This document shows positions 35,301 through 46,562 of a DNA stretch of 64,000 bases, piece by piece (position 1 is the stretch's first letter; every line of letters starts with the position of its first letter). The translations under genes and the position numbers were made by a program. Below the pieces are notes generated by a model. That model did no database searches and had not been told where the DNA came from. It saw only the letters and a program-made list of their open reading frames with translations. Origin of the DNA: Aphrophora alni. Lineage: Eukaryota > Arthropoda > Insecta > Hemiptera > Aphrophoridae. The stretch covers positions 18,278,590 through 18,342,589 of the forward strand of contig OY740768.1 of the NCBI GenBank assembly GCA_963513935.1. The letters are read 5' to 3'.

Positions 35301-38300
35301 CATGATAATTTTCTTATGCCAAGTTTAGTGGTTCAAATGCTAATTCTTTATCCATCACCTATATTCTGATTGTCCAATGGCATCCCAAACAAATTCTCAG
35401 GCAAATGTTTTGAACAATCTCCAATCTTCTAATGTGACATGCTAGCAGTTCCCCAAATATTATATGTCGTCTTTGATGGAATGAATGCTAAATAAAATTG
35501 TCTGAGAGTAAAAGTCGCTCCATGTCTGTTTTGCTATCGCTTTTAGAGCATTCATTCTCCATGTGCACTGGCTTTGTACTTAGTTAATGTTTGGACCCCA
35601 TAGTAATTTAGGGTCAAATACAATACAAAGAACATGGTTATTAACAAATATCATATGGTTTTAATTTTCCAGGAAATTGTGTACCTTTGGCTTCAATCCC
35701 TAGTTTCATGCATTGAAGAATAATATATCAATATCATAACATAGCACTGTATCGAAGGCAGATACAAAATCTATAATGACTGGATTTTACTGGTAAGTCT
35801 CCTTTATCCTATACGTAGTTAAAATACTTGAGGATAGTTGTATGACATGTTGTCTTTGCATTCTGAAGCATGGTGTTATATGTAGCCTACCATCTTCTCC
35901 GGAGGCAGAATCATCCAGATCGTCAAGAGCATTACTGTAATTAGATAACTAATTAATGATTCATAACTTTTTTAATCTAAAAATATGTTCTATGTTACAA
36001 GTTAGGAATTGTTCCTCCAGTGTTAAATTCATCGGCCAAAGAATTAGTTGACCTGTCTCCATGTAGTATATGTTTTTTAGCACTTCGGCGATGATGAAAT
36101 TTTCTGTGGTAAGTTCTTGGTTTGAAAATTGTGTTGTCATACTTCCCTTTCACGGTTAAAGGTGTGTTACAATTTATCGAGTTTACAAATCTTTCCCAAG
36201 TATTGCTATTTTAACGCCTTTTATTGCGATATTGCTTTTAATTATTTCGAGTATAATCTCCTGCCAATACTAGCATTTTCTTATTATTTATATATGTTGA
36301 TATGTTTCAGAGATTCTCCATCTTCAAAACTAAATTTAGTACTGGATTCATCTGTTAAGGACATGTCTGTATATAGCTTTACCACACCCTACCACCAGGG
36401 TCCATTAACCACAAAGTTCCTCCTCCCACGTTATTTCTTTGGTGTATTTATTAATTTATTTCTTTGGTGTATTTATTAATTTATTTCTTTGACGTATTTA
36501 CTAACTTATTTCTTTTTCCTTAACATTTTTAAATTTTGGAACATTACTTCTCATTCATTATAAATTTGCTTGTTAATAATATTGTCTCCGTTCATCTTTA
36601 GTTTAAAAACTTCTATATTTTCCATTATATGAGGTCTTCCATTGTTGGACTGATGTAATATCTCATAGAATCATTCATTTTATATGGGATATAGCCCATA
36701 TTAAAAATAAACCTTATACTATAGATTATATAATTACTTAAAAGTACTGTAATTTAAGGAAATAAGTTTTAAGCTAATATTAAAAAGGTATGCCTAAGAT
36801 CCCTCGAGGTTCCCCTTGTAATGAAGTGGCTTGTACACACAAATCATAGCAAGCCAACAGAGGGGTAATATTTTTTTCCTGTAATATTTCCCCAGACTGG
36901 GTGTATTGCTAAACTGTGCTATTTGATTCCTAAAAATTAATTTTTAATAGTATAACAAGTAATATGATAAAGTAAAACAATAAATTTAATGTTCATTGTT
37001 TGGTGTCCAAGTCACTTTGTATAATATAACGGTTCCAGTAGTTCGCGAACTATGAAACCGTGCGCATGTAAAAAAATGTTAAAATCAACGTATACGTGTA
37101 TTTATTTATTTGTGTGTATAGTGTTAATGTTTTTGTTATGTTTAATGTTTTAACAACCTCTACGGAGTGAAAATTACTGGAGCTACGACTCCGAAACGCG
37201 TCTTTGTAATTAAGACAAACGCAAAGTCACATGACGGAACTATAAAGCTAATATAAATATTTTATTACTCATTATATTAAACAATAAATGCTGTAATAAT
37301 GTTCATTTTGTCCAAAATTCATTCAAAATTTTGAAAAATGGACTCATTAAAATTGAATTCAAGAATTTTAAAATGGTAACATTTAAAACAATTTCTCGAC
37401 TGAATTTTACAAGTAATTCTTATGGCAGAACTTTGTTAATGGTGAATACTAGGTTACAGTATGTCCTCCCTCTTCAAGTATTATATGTTAAATACTATAT
37501 TTAAGCTAAAATTATGAAATTTCAAATGAAAAAATTCATACCTGAGGCAACTTCTTAGGTTTCGTGATTTGAACACCAGGTGCATAAATTATATTTGGAT
37601 TATTGGGTTGAGCATAGTGCAATGCTACATGTGTGTTGACTATAGCTAGAGAAATGTTTCTCAGTTGATCTATTAGGCTTGGTCGTGTTTCCCATCCTGT
37701 ATAGTTCATATATTGATCGACAAGTGCTTGCTGTTTTGGTAATAAGATATAACGAAATGCTATTAAATTAGAAATGCCTAGAATTGTATTAGTTAATCTT
37801 TCTATGAAGTTCATATTGTTAGATGAACGAGTTCTGTAATCAACAAAATATGAAAATGTGTAAGGGTTGCTCATCAATTCATTTGACCAGAAAGTAGTGC
37901 ACATTGAATGAAGTTCTATGACAGGGGCTCCAAACTTGTGTCCAAATACTACGTATGCTTCTTGCAAATATGTTGGTTCAACTATCACCAGATCAAAATG
38001 CAAATCAGATGAATGTATAATTTTTTGAACTTCAGGATTTTGTAACGTAACATGTCCAGAAAACTCACTCAATGTTGATATCATATCAGCATAAGCATAC
38101 CAATAGAATTTACGCATGTCAAAGAAATTAACCTGACCTGAAACAAACAGCCAAAATGTAATATTCAATCTATTTAAATAGTAAAATGATAAATGTACAT
38201 TTTTGCCAGAGGTGATATTAATGTGGCCCAGCCAAGGAGCCCACCAAACCAAAACTATAATAAGCATAAATTAGGATGTAATGGAAAGGGATTGTAAATA

Positions 38301-40345
38301 ATAAAATATCAATTGGCACTTGCGATTTTGTTGAGCAGTGCAATATGACGTAGAAGGGGGGTGAGACGAGGAGTGGAGGGCTTGAACCAGCGAGCCGAGC
38401 AGGAGTCTGTTCTGAGAGCCGCGAGAAGAAAGACCGCGACGGGACGAGGTCAGTCCATTTTCGGCCACGTGCTAGCTATATAATTAAACGGTATGTTTTT
38501 CGGCCACTATTAAGGCTTTATCTTGCCTTTATGTGTTCTTTCTAAATTATAATAATTCTGTAATCTTTTAATTCGGCAGTAAATAAAATATAACATTTAA
38601 TTTCACTTGCGTTGCGTGCGTTCAATAGCGTCCTAACCCGACTCCTTGGCCCATCCTGATAAGATTCGGCTAAAGTGTACGCAGTCTCCAGCCAGCCGGA
38701 GCTTCCAGCTGGTCAAAAGAAGTGGAGACGGTCACATTAACATTATGTTGCAATAGGTATAGTTGAATTGTTATGCTAAACTTTTTCGATTATAAAGAGA
38801 GTGGGTATAAATAAATGGAAATGAGGGTACCTACTTTCTTGGGGGGGGGGAGGATATAAATATAAGGTTGAAATGGAAAATCACTGCTGGATGTGGTGGT
38901 AGTAGCTACTAGAACTAATTTGCAGTTTTTCTGTGTTCATTGATTGTAATGTACAATTTTAATGATAGTATGAATCCATGTTTCTCTTCAAACTATTTTT
39001 TACAATACCAATACTTAATAATGATTTTTTTTTTTTAAGCTAAACATTAATAAAAGCAATAAAGCTAAAGTTTCAAAATTATTTTAATAATATAAATGAG
39101 CTACAATTATTTCGCCTTGCGGCATCATCAGGCAACTTTATTGCTTTATTTAATCCTTGAATATGGAGTTTCAACAAGAAATATCTACCATTACATTAAA
39201 TATAAACATTAAACTTTTAATTATATTTTTAAAAAGGGGGAAATTGCAAAAAGTGAAAAAAGAAATATAGCTTTTTTGTTGTAACTGAAAAAACATCATG
39301 AGCATCATTGTCTGAATAAAATACTCCTCAACACAATTTTTTTTTTTTTCAATTTGAGAAGACAAAGTATAGAAAAAGAAAAAGCTAGCCCTCGAATATT
39401 CATATAACACTAGGGTCATAAGAGGGTAAATGATCTAATTCAAGACTATCACTTGTCTGCTTAGAAATTAAAATTAAATAGCTTCATTCTAGAATATAAA
39501 AACTAAGTTCCGAATATAATTATACATGTCTTCATTGTATTAACATTAATATTTGAAATTGTACTTTATTTGGGCAAATAAAAACATATTATAATACTTT
39601 TCACTTATTCAAGGGTGCGAGGCTGAGAACAGTGATCTTGGGGAGCAAATAACTTTAGAAACTTGCAGCAGCTGGGTATCGTGGATACCGGGTCATCAGT
39701 ATAACCGAGTACTAGACACTGGTTCCAAGGAGTAAAAAATAAGTTTTCTTATTCAAAGATGTCTTTTACTGGTATTTAAGTAAATATATCAACTGTTAAT
39801 CCATTTTGTTCGTTGTGTTATTTGTTATTATATACATAATTTAAAGTAACTTGTAAACTAACCAAGGAAATGCTGAAAGACAAATCAAAGAAGTTATCAT
39901 GAGATAAAAAAATGTATTAACTTTAGCATGTAATAATTTGATTTATACTATTCACAATTTCCTGCCAAAGACATTAGATTATTTAGTACAATATGTGAAA
40001 ACCATGCCCTTAAATATTTTTGAAGCATGAATGAATTAGTTGGTGATGCTGTTTGTAAATAAACATTAAATGAAAATATAATTTCAAATAAACTGGTATA
40101 GTAATATTTTAGGTAGAAATCATACTTTTTAGTTCATCAACTCCTTTTCTCTCTATTATGATCTGTTTGTAGTTAGCATCATCCTCAGGGGTCATAGTGA
40201 TGACTGTAACATCATGGCCTCTGTTTACCAATTGTCTGAGAATAGGTCTAAAGTAGATATGATGACTTATAATAGGCACTGGGATGACTACCAATATGCT
40301 AGAGGCATTACATTCCATTGATGCGAGAGTTAGTAATACAAACAT
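29031..40345 (-). CDS. UDP-glycosyltransferase (UGT), intact, five coding exons
   Basis: Join of complement exons 40126-40345, 37542-38137, 33783-34005, 32461-32677 and 29031-29331. All junctions are GT/AG with matching phases, giving 1557 nt and 518 aa. UGTs move a sugar from a UDP-sugar to small lipophilic acceptors in the ER lumen. Residues 1-15 are a signal peptide, and the acceptor domain has the His pair at 28-29. GVIYFSLGT is at 284-292 and WCPQSDILAHP at 339-349. The signature FITQGG...E...P...FVDQ is at 354-382, a transmembrane anchor at about 470-494, and a KKKN dilysine ER-retention tail closes the protein. ATG 40345 follows an acceptor (TCTTTCAG), so an upstream untranslated exon is expected but was not located. 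Subfamily and substrate are unknown. Confidence 0.93.
30353..31130 (+). pseudogene. Degraded ORF fragments in UGT intron 4, origin uncertain
   Basis: A 59-codon frame at 30353-30520 (DGFVIKRDDSV...FISEDIAMKLVFLGES) faintly recalls gamma-tubulin complex proteins. The frame 30689-30991 (LSYVQSIIK..., SIATFYEASALCYEEHEK, ...QFMEYLKNLTKAVW) faintly recalls hAT/zinc-finger transposase-derived proteins. Stops and frameshifts separate them. Neither assignment is firm. Confidence 0.3.
32461..32677 (-). CDS. UGT coding exon 4 (signature motif)
   Basis: Acceptor TTTTTTAG before 32677 and donor GTAAGT at 32460-32455. It encodes HPNLKAFITQGG, IAESVYREVPLVIIPLFVDQ and TEESVLWTIREITKP, the nucleotide-sugar-binding core. 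Confidence 0.95.
33783..34005 (-). CDS. UGT coding exon 3
   Basis: Acceptor TTTTTAG, donor GTATGA. It encodes ELQTFFDNAKDGVIYFSLGT through KWCPQSDIL, beginning in phase 0 and ending with one base of Ala347. Confidence 0.95.
34560..36100 (-). pseudogene. Dead LINE (RT and RNase H remnants) in UGT intron 2
   Basis: Read on the minus strand, in order: VIIDFVSAFDTV (35747-35782), a reverse transcriptase motif; NALKAIAKQTW and RRLEIVQNICLRICLG (about 35400-35560), the thumb region; then RNase H pieces FSDSRSVL (about 34810-34836) and PSHCRVLVNEKADFWAKRG (about 34640-34710). Stops and frameshifts are frequent, so the copy is old. The RNase H type suggests an I/Jockey/R1-like LINE. It lies in the same orientation as the UGT gene. 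Ends and TSD were not found. Confidence 0.75.
36431..36512. repeat. Three 25-bp tandem repeats
   Basis: Unit TTATTTCTTTGGTGTATTTA plus TTAAT at 36431, 36456 and 36481, the last with a few changes, followed by a partial fourth. Confidence 0.95.
37165..37214 (+). ncRNA. Degenerate hammerhead-like motif
   Basis: AATTAC (37172-37177) can pair with GTAATT (37206-37211). GGAG pairs with CTCC around CTACGA, then GAAACGCGTC follows (37193-37202). The required CUGANGA box is reduced to CTGG, so cleavage is unlikely. It shares the 3' core of the 1636-1680 candidate and lies antisense in UGT intron 2. Confidence 0.35.
37542..38137 (-). CDS. UGT coding exon 2 (acceptor-binding domain)
   Basis: Acceptor GTTTCAG before 38137 and donor GTATGA after 37542. 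The first two bases complete Ser74. It encodes QVNFFDMRKF, FDLVIVEPTYLQEA, GAPVIELHS and YAPGVQITKPKKLPQ. An open frame continues upstream into the intron but is not needed. Confidence 0.93.
38276..38760. other. GC-richer island in UGT intron 1
   Basis: It is clearly richer in G+C and CpG than its surroundings (AGCGAGCCGAGCAGG, GCGACGGGACGAGG, CAGCCAGCCGGAGC). It resembles the promoter part of a retroelement LTR or SINE-like insert, but no termini or TSD could be confirmed and no ORF is convincing. Confidence 0.35.
39049..39151 (-). ncRNA. Hairpin with hammerhead-like core
   Basis: The minus strand reads CTGATGA (39131-39125), then a GCC-GCAA-GGC stem-loop, then GAAA (39113-39110), matching a hammerhead core and stem II. 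Outer pairing comes from AAGCAATAAAG-type blocks at 39050-39063 and 39136-39150. Proper stems I and III were not found, so it may be an inactive relative. Confidence 0.35.
40126..40345 (-). CDS. UGT coding exon 1 (signal peptide)
   Basis: ATG at 40345-40343, nine bases after the acceptor TTTCAG, and donor GTATG at 40125-40121. It encodes a hydrophobic leader (MFVLLTLASM), SSILVVIPVPIISHH, LRQLVNRGHDVTVIT and IIIERKGVDELK, the N-terminal start of the acceptor domain. Confidence 0.92.
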
Positions 40346-40491
40346 CAAAAGTTTCTGAAAGACATAACAAACTAAATTAACATCTTCTTTAAAAAATAAC
40401 TATAATTGTCATCTAATTTCATATTGAAAATACATTTAACTATTGTAGTGTTGTGGTAAAATGTAGAAACATAGTTCCCTAAAATATGTTT

Positions 40492-42061
40492 TGTAATACC
40501 TAAAAAAGTGTTAATTTAAATTAAATAATGAAAAATAATCGGGAATCGAGATAGTTATATGGGGAGGGGGTAAATGAGTCGAAAACATGACTTGTAATAA
40601 TAATTTAAAGTAAGGGAAATTAAATTAACTAGATTTCCAAACTAAAGTAAATAACAATGTATAAAATATTAGCTGTAATTAATAAATAAATTAAATAGAT
40701 TGTGTGTGTTGTACAATTAGTCAAAGGAACTCGTTGTCATGTCAGTAATATGAACAGTGTATGCAGTGAATTGCCAGAAATTTTATCACGGCGTCAGCGG
40801 GAATTGTCGGACAATCCTTGTTGCTAAGGCTGTGAACAACCTGGACCAACAGGAAGTAGAAATTCCCCATGTGTCCCCATGTCAGTCTGGATTGAGGAGT
40901 TAAGATGGTTAGACGTGTTTAATAGAGTCTTGGTTGAGGAGTTAAGATGGTTAGACGTGTTTAATAAAGTCTTAGTCGTATACAAGAGTTTTAGTTGAGA
41001 AATTGGAGGAACAAGGTGTAGTCTAAAGTTTGATTTGATTTTGAAGTTTTAAGACATATTAACTTGTGCCGAACTAATCAAAATGCAGAGTAATCTGAAC
41101 AGTACAGTCGAGTGTGTTAAAATGATTAGATTGATTTGAACAGACAAAGTGTTTATTACAAAGAGCGTGTTGCAAATTAGGACAATAGACAGTCGCGCGC
41201 GCAATATTAAAACGGTCGAATGATGAACATTCATAAAGTGTAAAAAATGAACTAATAATGTTGATAGACATTCTTAACACAAACATTTACAATGTGTGAT
41301 TGAAGTGATTTCGATGGACCTCGTTCTCCGCGGACAGGACAAAGAACTATCATCAACTGCCATGTTATATGCACCACAACTGCATAATGTGTTTTGCGAC
41401 AACAGACTGGTAAAATGTGTTATATAACACAATAAACTTAATCTATGTAGGCCCTATTATATAAAATGTAATATGTTTCATGTTTCCAATCTTATAATTT
41501 GATATTTAAATAAGTATATTTTCTATATGAATAAATAATAAATGTCGATTGACATATTTCTTTTTCTCAAAGATAAAGTAAATTCAATATTTAAAATACG
41601 GATATTTTAATTTGTTTTGTTTCTTAAATATTTTTTCTAGTTGCAACATAAAGTTAAATTCAAGTTTTCTAAAAATAGTCCTTCTTCAAAGGCAATAAAA
41701 AATTTAATCTGGATAGGATGTTAGTTATAATCAATTCATTTGATATTTTTGTGATGATAAATGTTATGTATTAATATTATTTTAATAAACTCATGTTAAA
41801 ATTTCAGTCAACACGAGTTTCTCATTCACAACCAAACAATCACTGGGAGTACACTTTAAAAAAAGAATCCACGCCGAGATATTTATAATTCATAAATTCA
41901 TGTTTGTTTTCAAAATTGATGTTAACACATCGGGCGCCCATTAGCTGAGCAATAATTTTAAAATTAAATTAATCATAAATAAAATTCTTAAATTCATTTT
42001 TTTAATAAAGTAATATTTATAATTGAAACCGTTAAAGGTCTTATATTTTATAACTATTACA
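40492..42061 (+). mobile_element. Solo LTR (family D), upstream of UGT
   Basis: TGTAATACC...CTATTACA, 1570 bp, with a GTTT TSD at 40488-40491 and 42062-42065. It shares the TTTCAG box (41806-41811), the AGTACACTTT/AAAGAAT region and GGGCGCCC near its 3' end with the other LTRs, but is more diverged. It lies 146 bp upstream of the UGT initiator, antisense to that gene and probably inside its first intron or 5' region, so it could influence UGT expression. Confidence 0.88.
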
Positions 42062-42089
42062 GTTTTGATGTCACTTTAAGAGTTATATA

Positions 42090-42890
42090 TACTTCCCAAG
42101 GGACATAGACTGAATATTTAAACCATATCATAATTCAGATTTCCTAAAATTCATATGGACTAAAAATGAAACCCCAAATTTGATTTTCAAAATGTCTCTT
42201 ACTAACATCTTATATAATCCAACATAATTGTATCCAACGTTATGAGGATATCTAAATGTATCCTCTATGATGATATCAATTTTTTACATTTTTTAAAAAA
42301 ATTTGGTATAAAGGTTGCTTTTTGCAATGGGTTGGAAAAATTTGTTGTGTAGAAAAATTTCCAACTTTTATTAATTTGTATTTACTTAATTTCATAATTT
42401 CACTAGTTTTCTGCTCTAACTATCAAATTTTGGTTAACTTGCACAAAATTTACTTAAAATATCATTTGTGCAATGTGTTGAACTAGATGTTTGTTGTAAA
42501 AAATCAAAACCACCAAAAAATTTAATCTTTAGTCTAGTTAGTAATGTTGATTTTCACCTTTTACAAATTTGGGGTTTCATTTTTAGTCCATATGAATTTT
42601 AGGAATGAATACTAATTATCTATCAAATTGATAAAATTTTTAATTAATATATTATAAAATGAACTTTCAAGGTGACTATAATGAATAATGATTGTATAAT
42701 TAAAAATCAACAAAAGGAGTAAATTATGTACAAATTTAATCAAATTTTTACACAATAATTTAGACACCGTGTCCAATGAAAATTATTTACTGAAATATAC
42801 CAGAATCATTAAACAAAATCAATGATTTACTATTGTAAGTACTAGTTTATAATATCTGTTGTACTTACAGTAAAGGGTGTTTTTTAAGTG
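42090..42890 (+). repeat. Unknown dispersed repeat R2, copy b
   Basis: Colinear with 60-860, as shown by TGTCTCTTA, GTTGGAAAA/CTTGGAAAA, CTTTCAAGGTGAC, AAAAGGAGTAA and GACACCGTGTCCAATGAAAA blocks. No coding capacity. Confidence 0.6.
42141..42605. repeat. Perfect 42-nt inverted repeat
   Basis: Left arm 42141-42182 (starting TTCCTAAAATTCATATGGAC) and right arm 42564-42605 are exact reverse complements, separated by 381 bp. It lies within R2 copy b. Confidence 0.9.
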
Positions 42891-43603
42891 ACTTTAGACT
42901 GAGTAAATAATGTTAGTACATATGAGACTTTTATTTCATATATGTTACAATAGAAACAGATATACTATAATTCCCTACTTTTAATGTTAAGTACTAGACG
43001 AGCTAAATTGTAGGGACTACATACACCTCAGTCTTAGAGTTGGGAGAAATCCCGAAAACAAATAGCCATGACTATTCCTAAAGAAGACTTACATCTTTAT
43101 TATCACCTTTCCTTATTTAATCACTCCTCAAACTGTGATTTCAGCATTGATCATCAGCATGAAAACTTTATGAGTATGTGCCCTGTACCATTGTGCTGGG
43201 AGAACCACAACTGAACATTGTATCAGTACTCTACTATTGTTGCTACAGATAGGACATACATCAGGACAACGTCTGTAAAGCAGGGCATACAGGTATGTGT
43301 TTTCTGCCATAACAACAGATATCAGAGACGATAACAGAAGGATGCACTGGCAGTGATCTGCATAGAATAGTTCAACAGTGTATATTCCATTGGACTCTGA
43401 GCAGTGGGAAGCCATTGGTAACAAAACTCACAGGTGACATTTTACCATCACATATCCCACCTTCCACACTTACCTGGTGTGTGATGATACAGATCCTAAT
43501 CTTACTTTATCTCAGGAAATCGAGAGGACAGTAAAAGTCACCAAACCCTGTCACGTTCCTTATGAGAGTTTAAAAATTCTTTGTCAGGAAACAATTCAAC
43601 TGT
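42891..43603. other. Flank of transposon, unassigned
   Basis: It begins with a transposon-end-like AAGGGTGTTTTTTAAGTGAC at about 42882-42901. A 98-codon minus-strand frame (43128-43424) has no recognised family. It may be foreign sequence joined to the left end of the following transposon. Confidence 0.35.
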
Positions 43604-45470
43604 TAGTTTTCAAATTTTTAATAAATTTCAAACTTTAATAACGTTTATAGAGCAAAAAGTTAAAAAATTCAAATAGCAACCTAGATTGAAAATTGTACCA
43701 TTTGAGAGACCTTTTGAAAACAAACATTTTTCATATTGAAAGTTTGGCTCTATGAACACGAACAGAAACCGTTATCATATCTTTAATAATAAAGATAATC
43801 TTCATGATCTTTACCACCACTCTTTGAGACCAGTCCATGTTCAATCCTGTGTCACTTTGGTCTTGCAGGACAGAGTACGTCCTTATCAGTGTACAGAGAT
43901 AAGGATGAATAAAGTTCATGTTACTGTGGATATTGGGTATTGTTTGAAAATCCCCCTCCCATGTAGTAGTGGTTCTTTGGTCAGTCTGTTCCTATCTCAG
44001 TTGAGTGAGTGTCGCCTTACAAGTTTTGTTTAATAATTCTTGTAAAATGCCTTATTCTAACGAAGAAGGTTTTGATATGCTGATGGTGTTGGATGAGTGC
44101 TTTAGGAACTATGCGGTTGCTGCAGATACTTATGCACAACGATCCCCAGAGCGACAGCACTATTCACAACACACGTTCCAGCTACTAGCTAAACGTGTAC
44201 GTGTGACTGGTCATGTTCAGCCAGACCACAACAAAGGTAAGCAGATAACAAGACCTGTTAGGTATGAACACGCACCTGCAGTGTTGGCATCTGCTCTGAT
44301 GAGTCCTCACAATTCAGTTAGAAGGTGAGTTCTGAATCAGCAGTTTCCAGCTCAACGGTTTGGAGGATCTTAAAAGACAACAAACTCCATCCTTATCGGA
44401 TTTCATTACATGAGGAGCTTAAAGAAGATGACTACCTTCATCGAATGAATTTCTGCATTTGGGCAAGGGAACAGCTTCAGGAAAACCCTAATTTTTTTAA
44501 TAATGTTCTCTGGTGTGACGAGGCAACTTTCCGTAGCAATGGAGAAGTGAATCGGCACAACATGAAGTACTGGTCCTTTTAAAATCCTCATTGGATTAGA
44601 GAAGTGGACAATCAAAGATATTGGTGTTTAAACATGTGGTGTGGAGTTATTAATAATACAATCGTTGGCCCACATTTTTTTGAAGGTACGGTAATTTGAA
44701 TGGTGCAATGTACAACAACTTCTTACAGAACACTCTTCCAAATTTGTTAATGGTAGTCCCTTGAAGTTCGCCAAACACTTGACCAACAGTATCCTGGCAA
44801 GTGGATTGGTAGAGGTAGACCAGTAAATTTTCCAGCAATATCACCAGACCTTACTTGTTTGGATTATTATTTATGGGGGCGAGTAAAGGATATTGTCTAC
44901 ACAAGACCTACTACACGAAAGGACATGATGCAACGTATTAGCAATGCAGTGCGGTCCTTTAAGTGTTGAGGAAGTGGCGAATGCAGTGCACTCGTTCTCA
45001 ACGCGGATTGAAACTTGTTTAGAAAACAACGGTGGTCACTTTGAGCATCTTAAACAAAGCTATCTTTCAAGTAAGTTAATGTTTCAGCAATAGTTTAAAT
45101 TGACGCAAAAATGCTACAGCTTTCAACCAATAAAATGCCTTTTTTTTACAATTATTCAATGGTGCAAGAGAGAACTAAACTTTCAATACAAAAAATGTTT
45201 GTTTTCAAAAGGTCTCTAAAATGGTACAATTTTTAATCTAGGTTGCTATTTGAATTTTTTTACTTTTTGCTCTATAAAAGTTATTAAAGTTTGAAATTTA
45301 TTAAAAATTTGAAAACTACATAGAAGTCCATACTACCCCATATCTCCTGAAAGTGTGTGTTCTTGTAAAACTAGGGGAAAAAATGATTGCCCTATCTTTG
45401 TTAGGGATCTGGCAGTCACATTTCCCGCTAAAAACTAATAAAAAAATATTTCGTCACACCCTGTACAGTA
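43604..45470 (+). mobile_element. Tc1/mariner-type element with about 150-bp inverted repeats
   Basis: 43604-43751 and 45169-45318 are near-identical inverted repeats (ends TAGTTTTCAAATTTTTAATA). Beyond the right repeat the sequence continues to GTCACACCCTGTACA near 45464, a typical Tc1/mariner end. The matching outer left end is missing or rearranged. A decayed transposase gene lies between the repeats. Confidence 0.8.
44048..45050 (+). pseudogene. Tc1/mariner transposase with lost middle catalytic region
   Basis: In order: MPYSNEEGFDMLMVLDECF (N-terminal helix-turn-helix, 44048), a frameshift at about 44326, WRILKDNKLHPYRISLHEEL, LWCDEATFRSNG (first Asp, about 44511-44545), YWCLNMWCGV and GPHFFEG. 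A gap follows after about 44750, where relatives have the second Asp (WFQHDG...). The rest is WIGRGRPVNFPAISPDLTCL with LDYYLWGRVKDIVY (third Asp), NNGGHFEHL. The frameshifts and the gap leave it inactive. It belongs to the same broad transposase group as the copy at 10.9-13.6 kb. Confidence 0.85.
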
Positions 45471-45646
45471 ATGAAATGATAACAAACATTTTTTTTTGCT
45501 CCAAAATGTTCAGAAAAGAGAGTCCTTTAAAATGAGGTATCACACGACCTATGTTTCAATTTGAAAATTTTCCAAAAACACCACCCTGCCCCCCAAAAGT
45601 GCCCTTTTGCGTCATTGAGAAGCGTCGAAATAATTTTCCCGAATTA

Positions 45647-45791
45647 TTTGGGGTCGAAAAAGGGGGGTTCTAATTGGAAGGAAATTTTTATCTGGTTTCG
45701 TTTACGCGCTACAGATAGTGCCCATGTGGTCTGAAACACTCCGTATATAAAAATTTCCTTCCAATTAGAACCCCTCTTTTTCGACCCCAAA
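45647..45791. repeat. Short foldback (44-nt arms)
   Basis: 45647-45690 and 45748-45791 are reverse complements with one or two mismatches (TTTGGGGTCGAAAAAG..., TCTAATTGGAAGGAAATTTT). The spacer is about 57 bp. It directly follows the mariner copy. Confidence 0.88.
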
Positions 45792-45800
45792 GAATGTTTG

Positions 45801-45801
45801 T

Positions 45802-45838
<37 letters not shown>
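45801..45838. repeat. (TA)n(TG)n microsatellite
   Basis: About 20 bp of AT followed by about 18 bp of GT. Confidence 0.95.
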
Positions 45839-46039
45839 TAACTGTCTTAACAGGTTAAATCTTACATTTTTTTAGCAACAAGGCTCTGGATTTTTAAATA
45901 GTCACCGCATTCATTATCCGAAGTTCCAGTTCAATCTGAAAAATTCTGAGCGTATTTCACAATTTCTAGAAAATGAATTATTGGTTCAATATTTTTCAAT
46001 AAAGCTGTAATTTCTGTGGTTTATGCAGAAATCAACAAT

Positions 46040-46562
46040 TCATAGCAATGCTTGAGTAAGATGAACGTCATTGTTGGTTTCAACAAGATGGTGCTACTTG
46101 CCACATGTTTAACTAAGCGGTAGGGGCATTTAGAGAGTACTTTATAGACCAGTCGATCTCTGAAAATCTGTAGTTGCTTTGTTCACCGGATTTGAATCCA
46201 TTACATTTTTTTCTTTTGGATATCTACATGATGATAGAACTACAGGCGATTTTTACTGGAACAAACCTAGGGCTCTACAAGAACTGCGAGATAACATTAA
46301 AATAACCGTGCATGAAATTCCAGTGATAACAGTAGATAAAAAATTGCTTCCAACTAGCAACAAAAATTGCTAAGTCGTCATGTGAATTACTGTATCGAAC
46401 AAAATGGAGGACATTTTCAGCACCTACAGAAATTTTGAGTGTTTTTTTTTTATTTTTAAATTTTACTTGCGTCTAACCATATATTTAACAGTTTGATGTA
46501 CTTAAAATGAAGTTTTTTTATTTTTTTTGAATTAGAATTCGGGGACTTTTGAATCACTCTGT
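46040..46562 (+). mobile_element. 3' remnant of a second Tc1/mariner element
   Basis: Transposase pieces read WFQQDGATCHMF (second Asp, about 46075-46110), SPDLNPLHFFLLDIY (third region, Asp replaced by His), LQELRDNIKITVHEIPV (another frame) and CELLYRTKWRTFSA. The sequence ends GAATCACTCTGTATA at 46549-46563, a normal Tc1/mariner terminus. The 5' half is unrecognisable, and stops and frameshifts are present. Confidence 0.75.

Noticed and set aside
36129..36479. 116-codon plus-strand frame
   Set aside because: It overlaps the tandem 25-bp repeats and the end of the LINE relic, and no family was recognised.
43128..43424. 98-codon minus-strand frame with hydrophobic stretch
   Set aside because: It looked receptor-like at first, but no family motif or splice partners were found, and the flank is transposon-derived.
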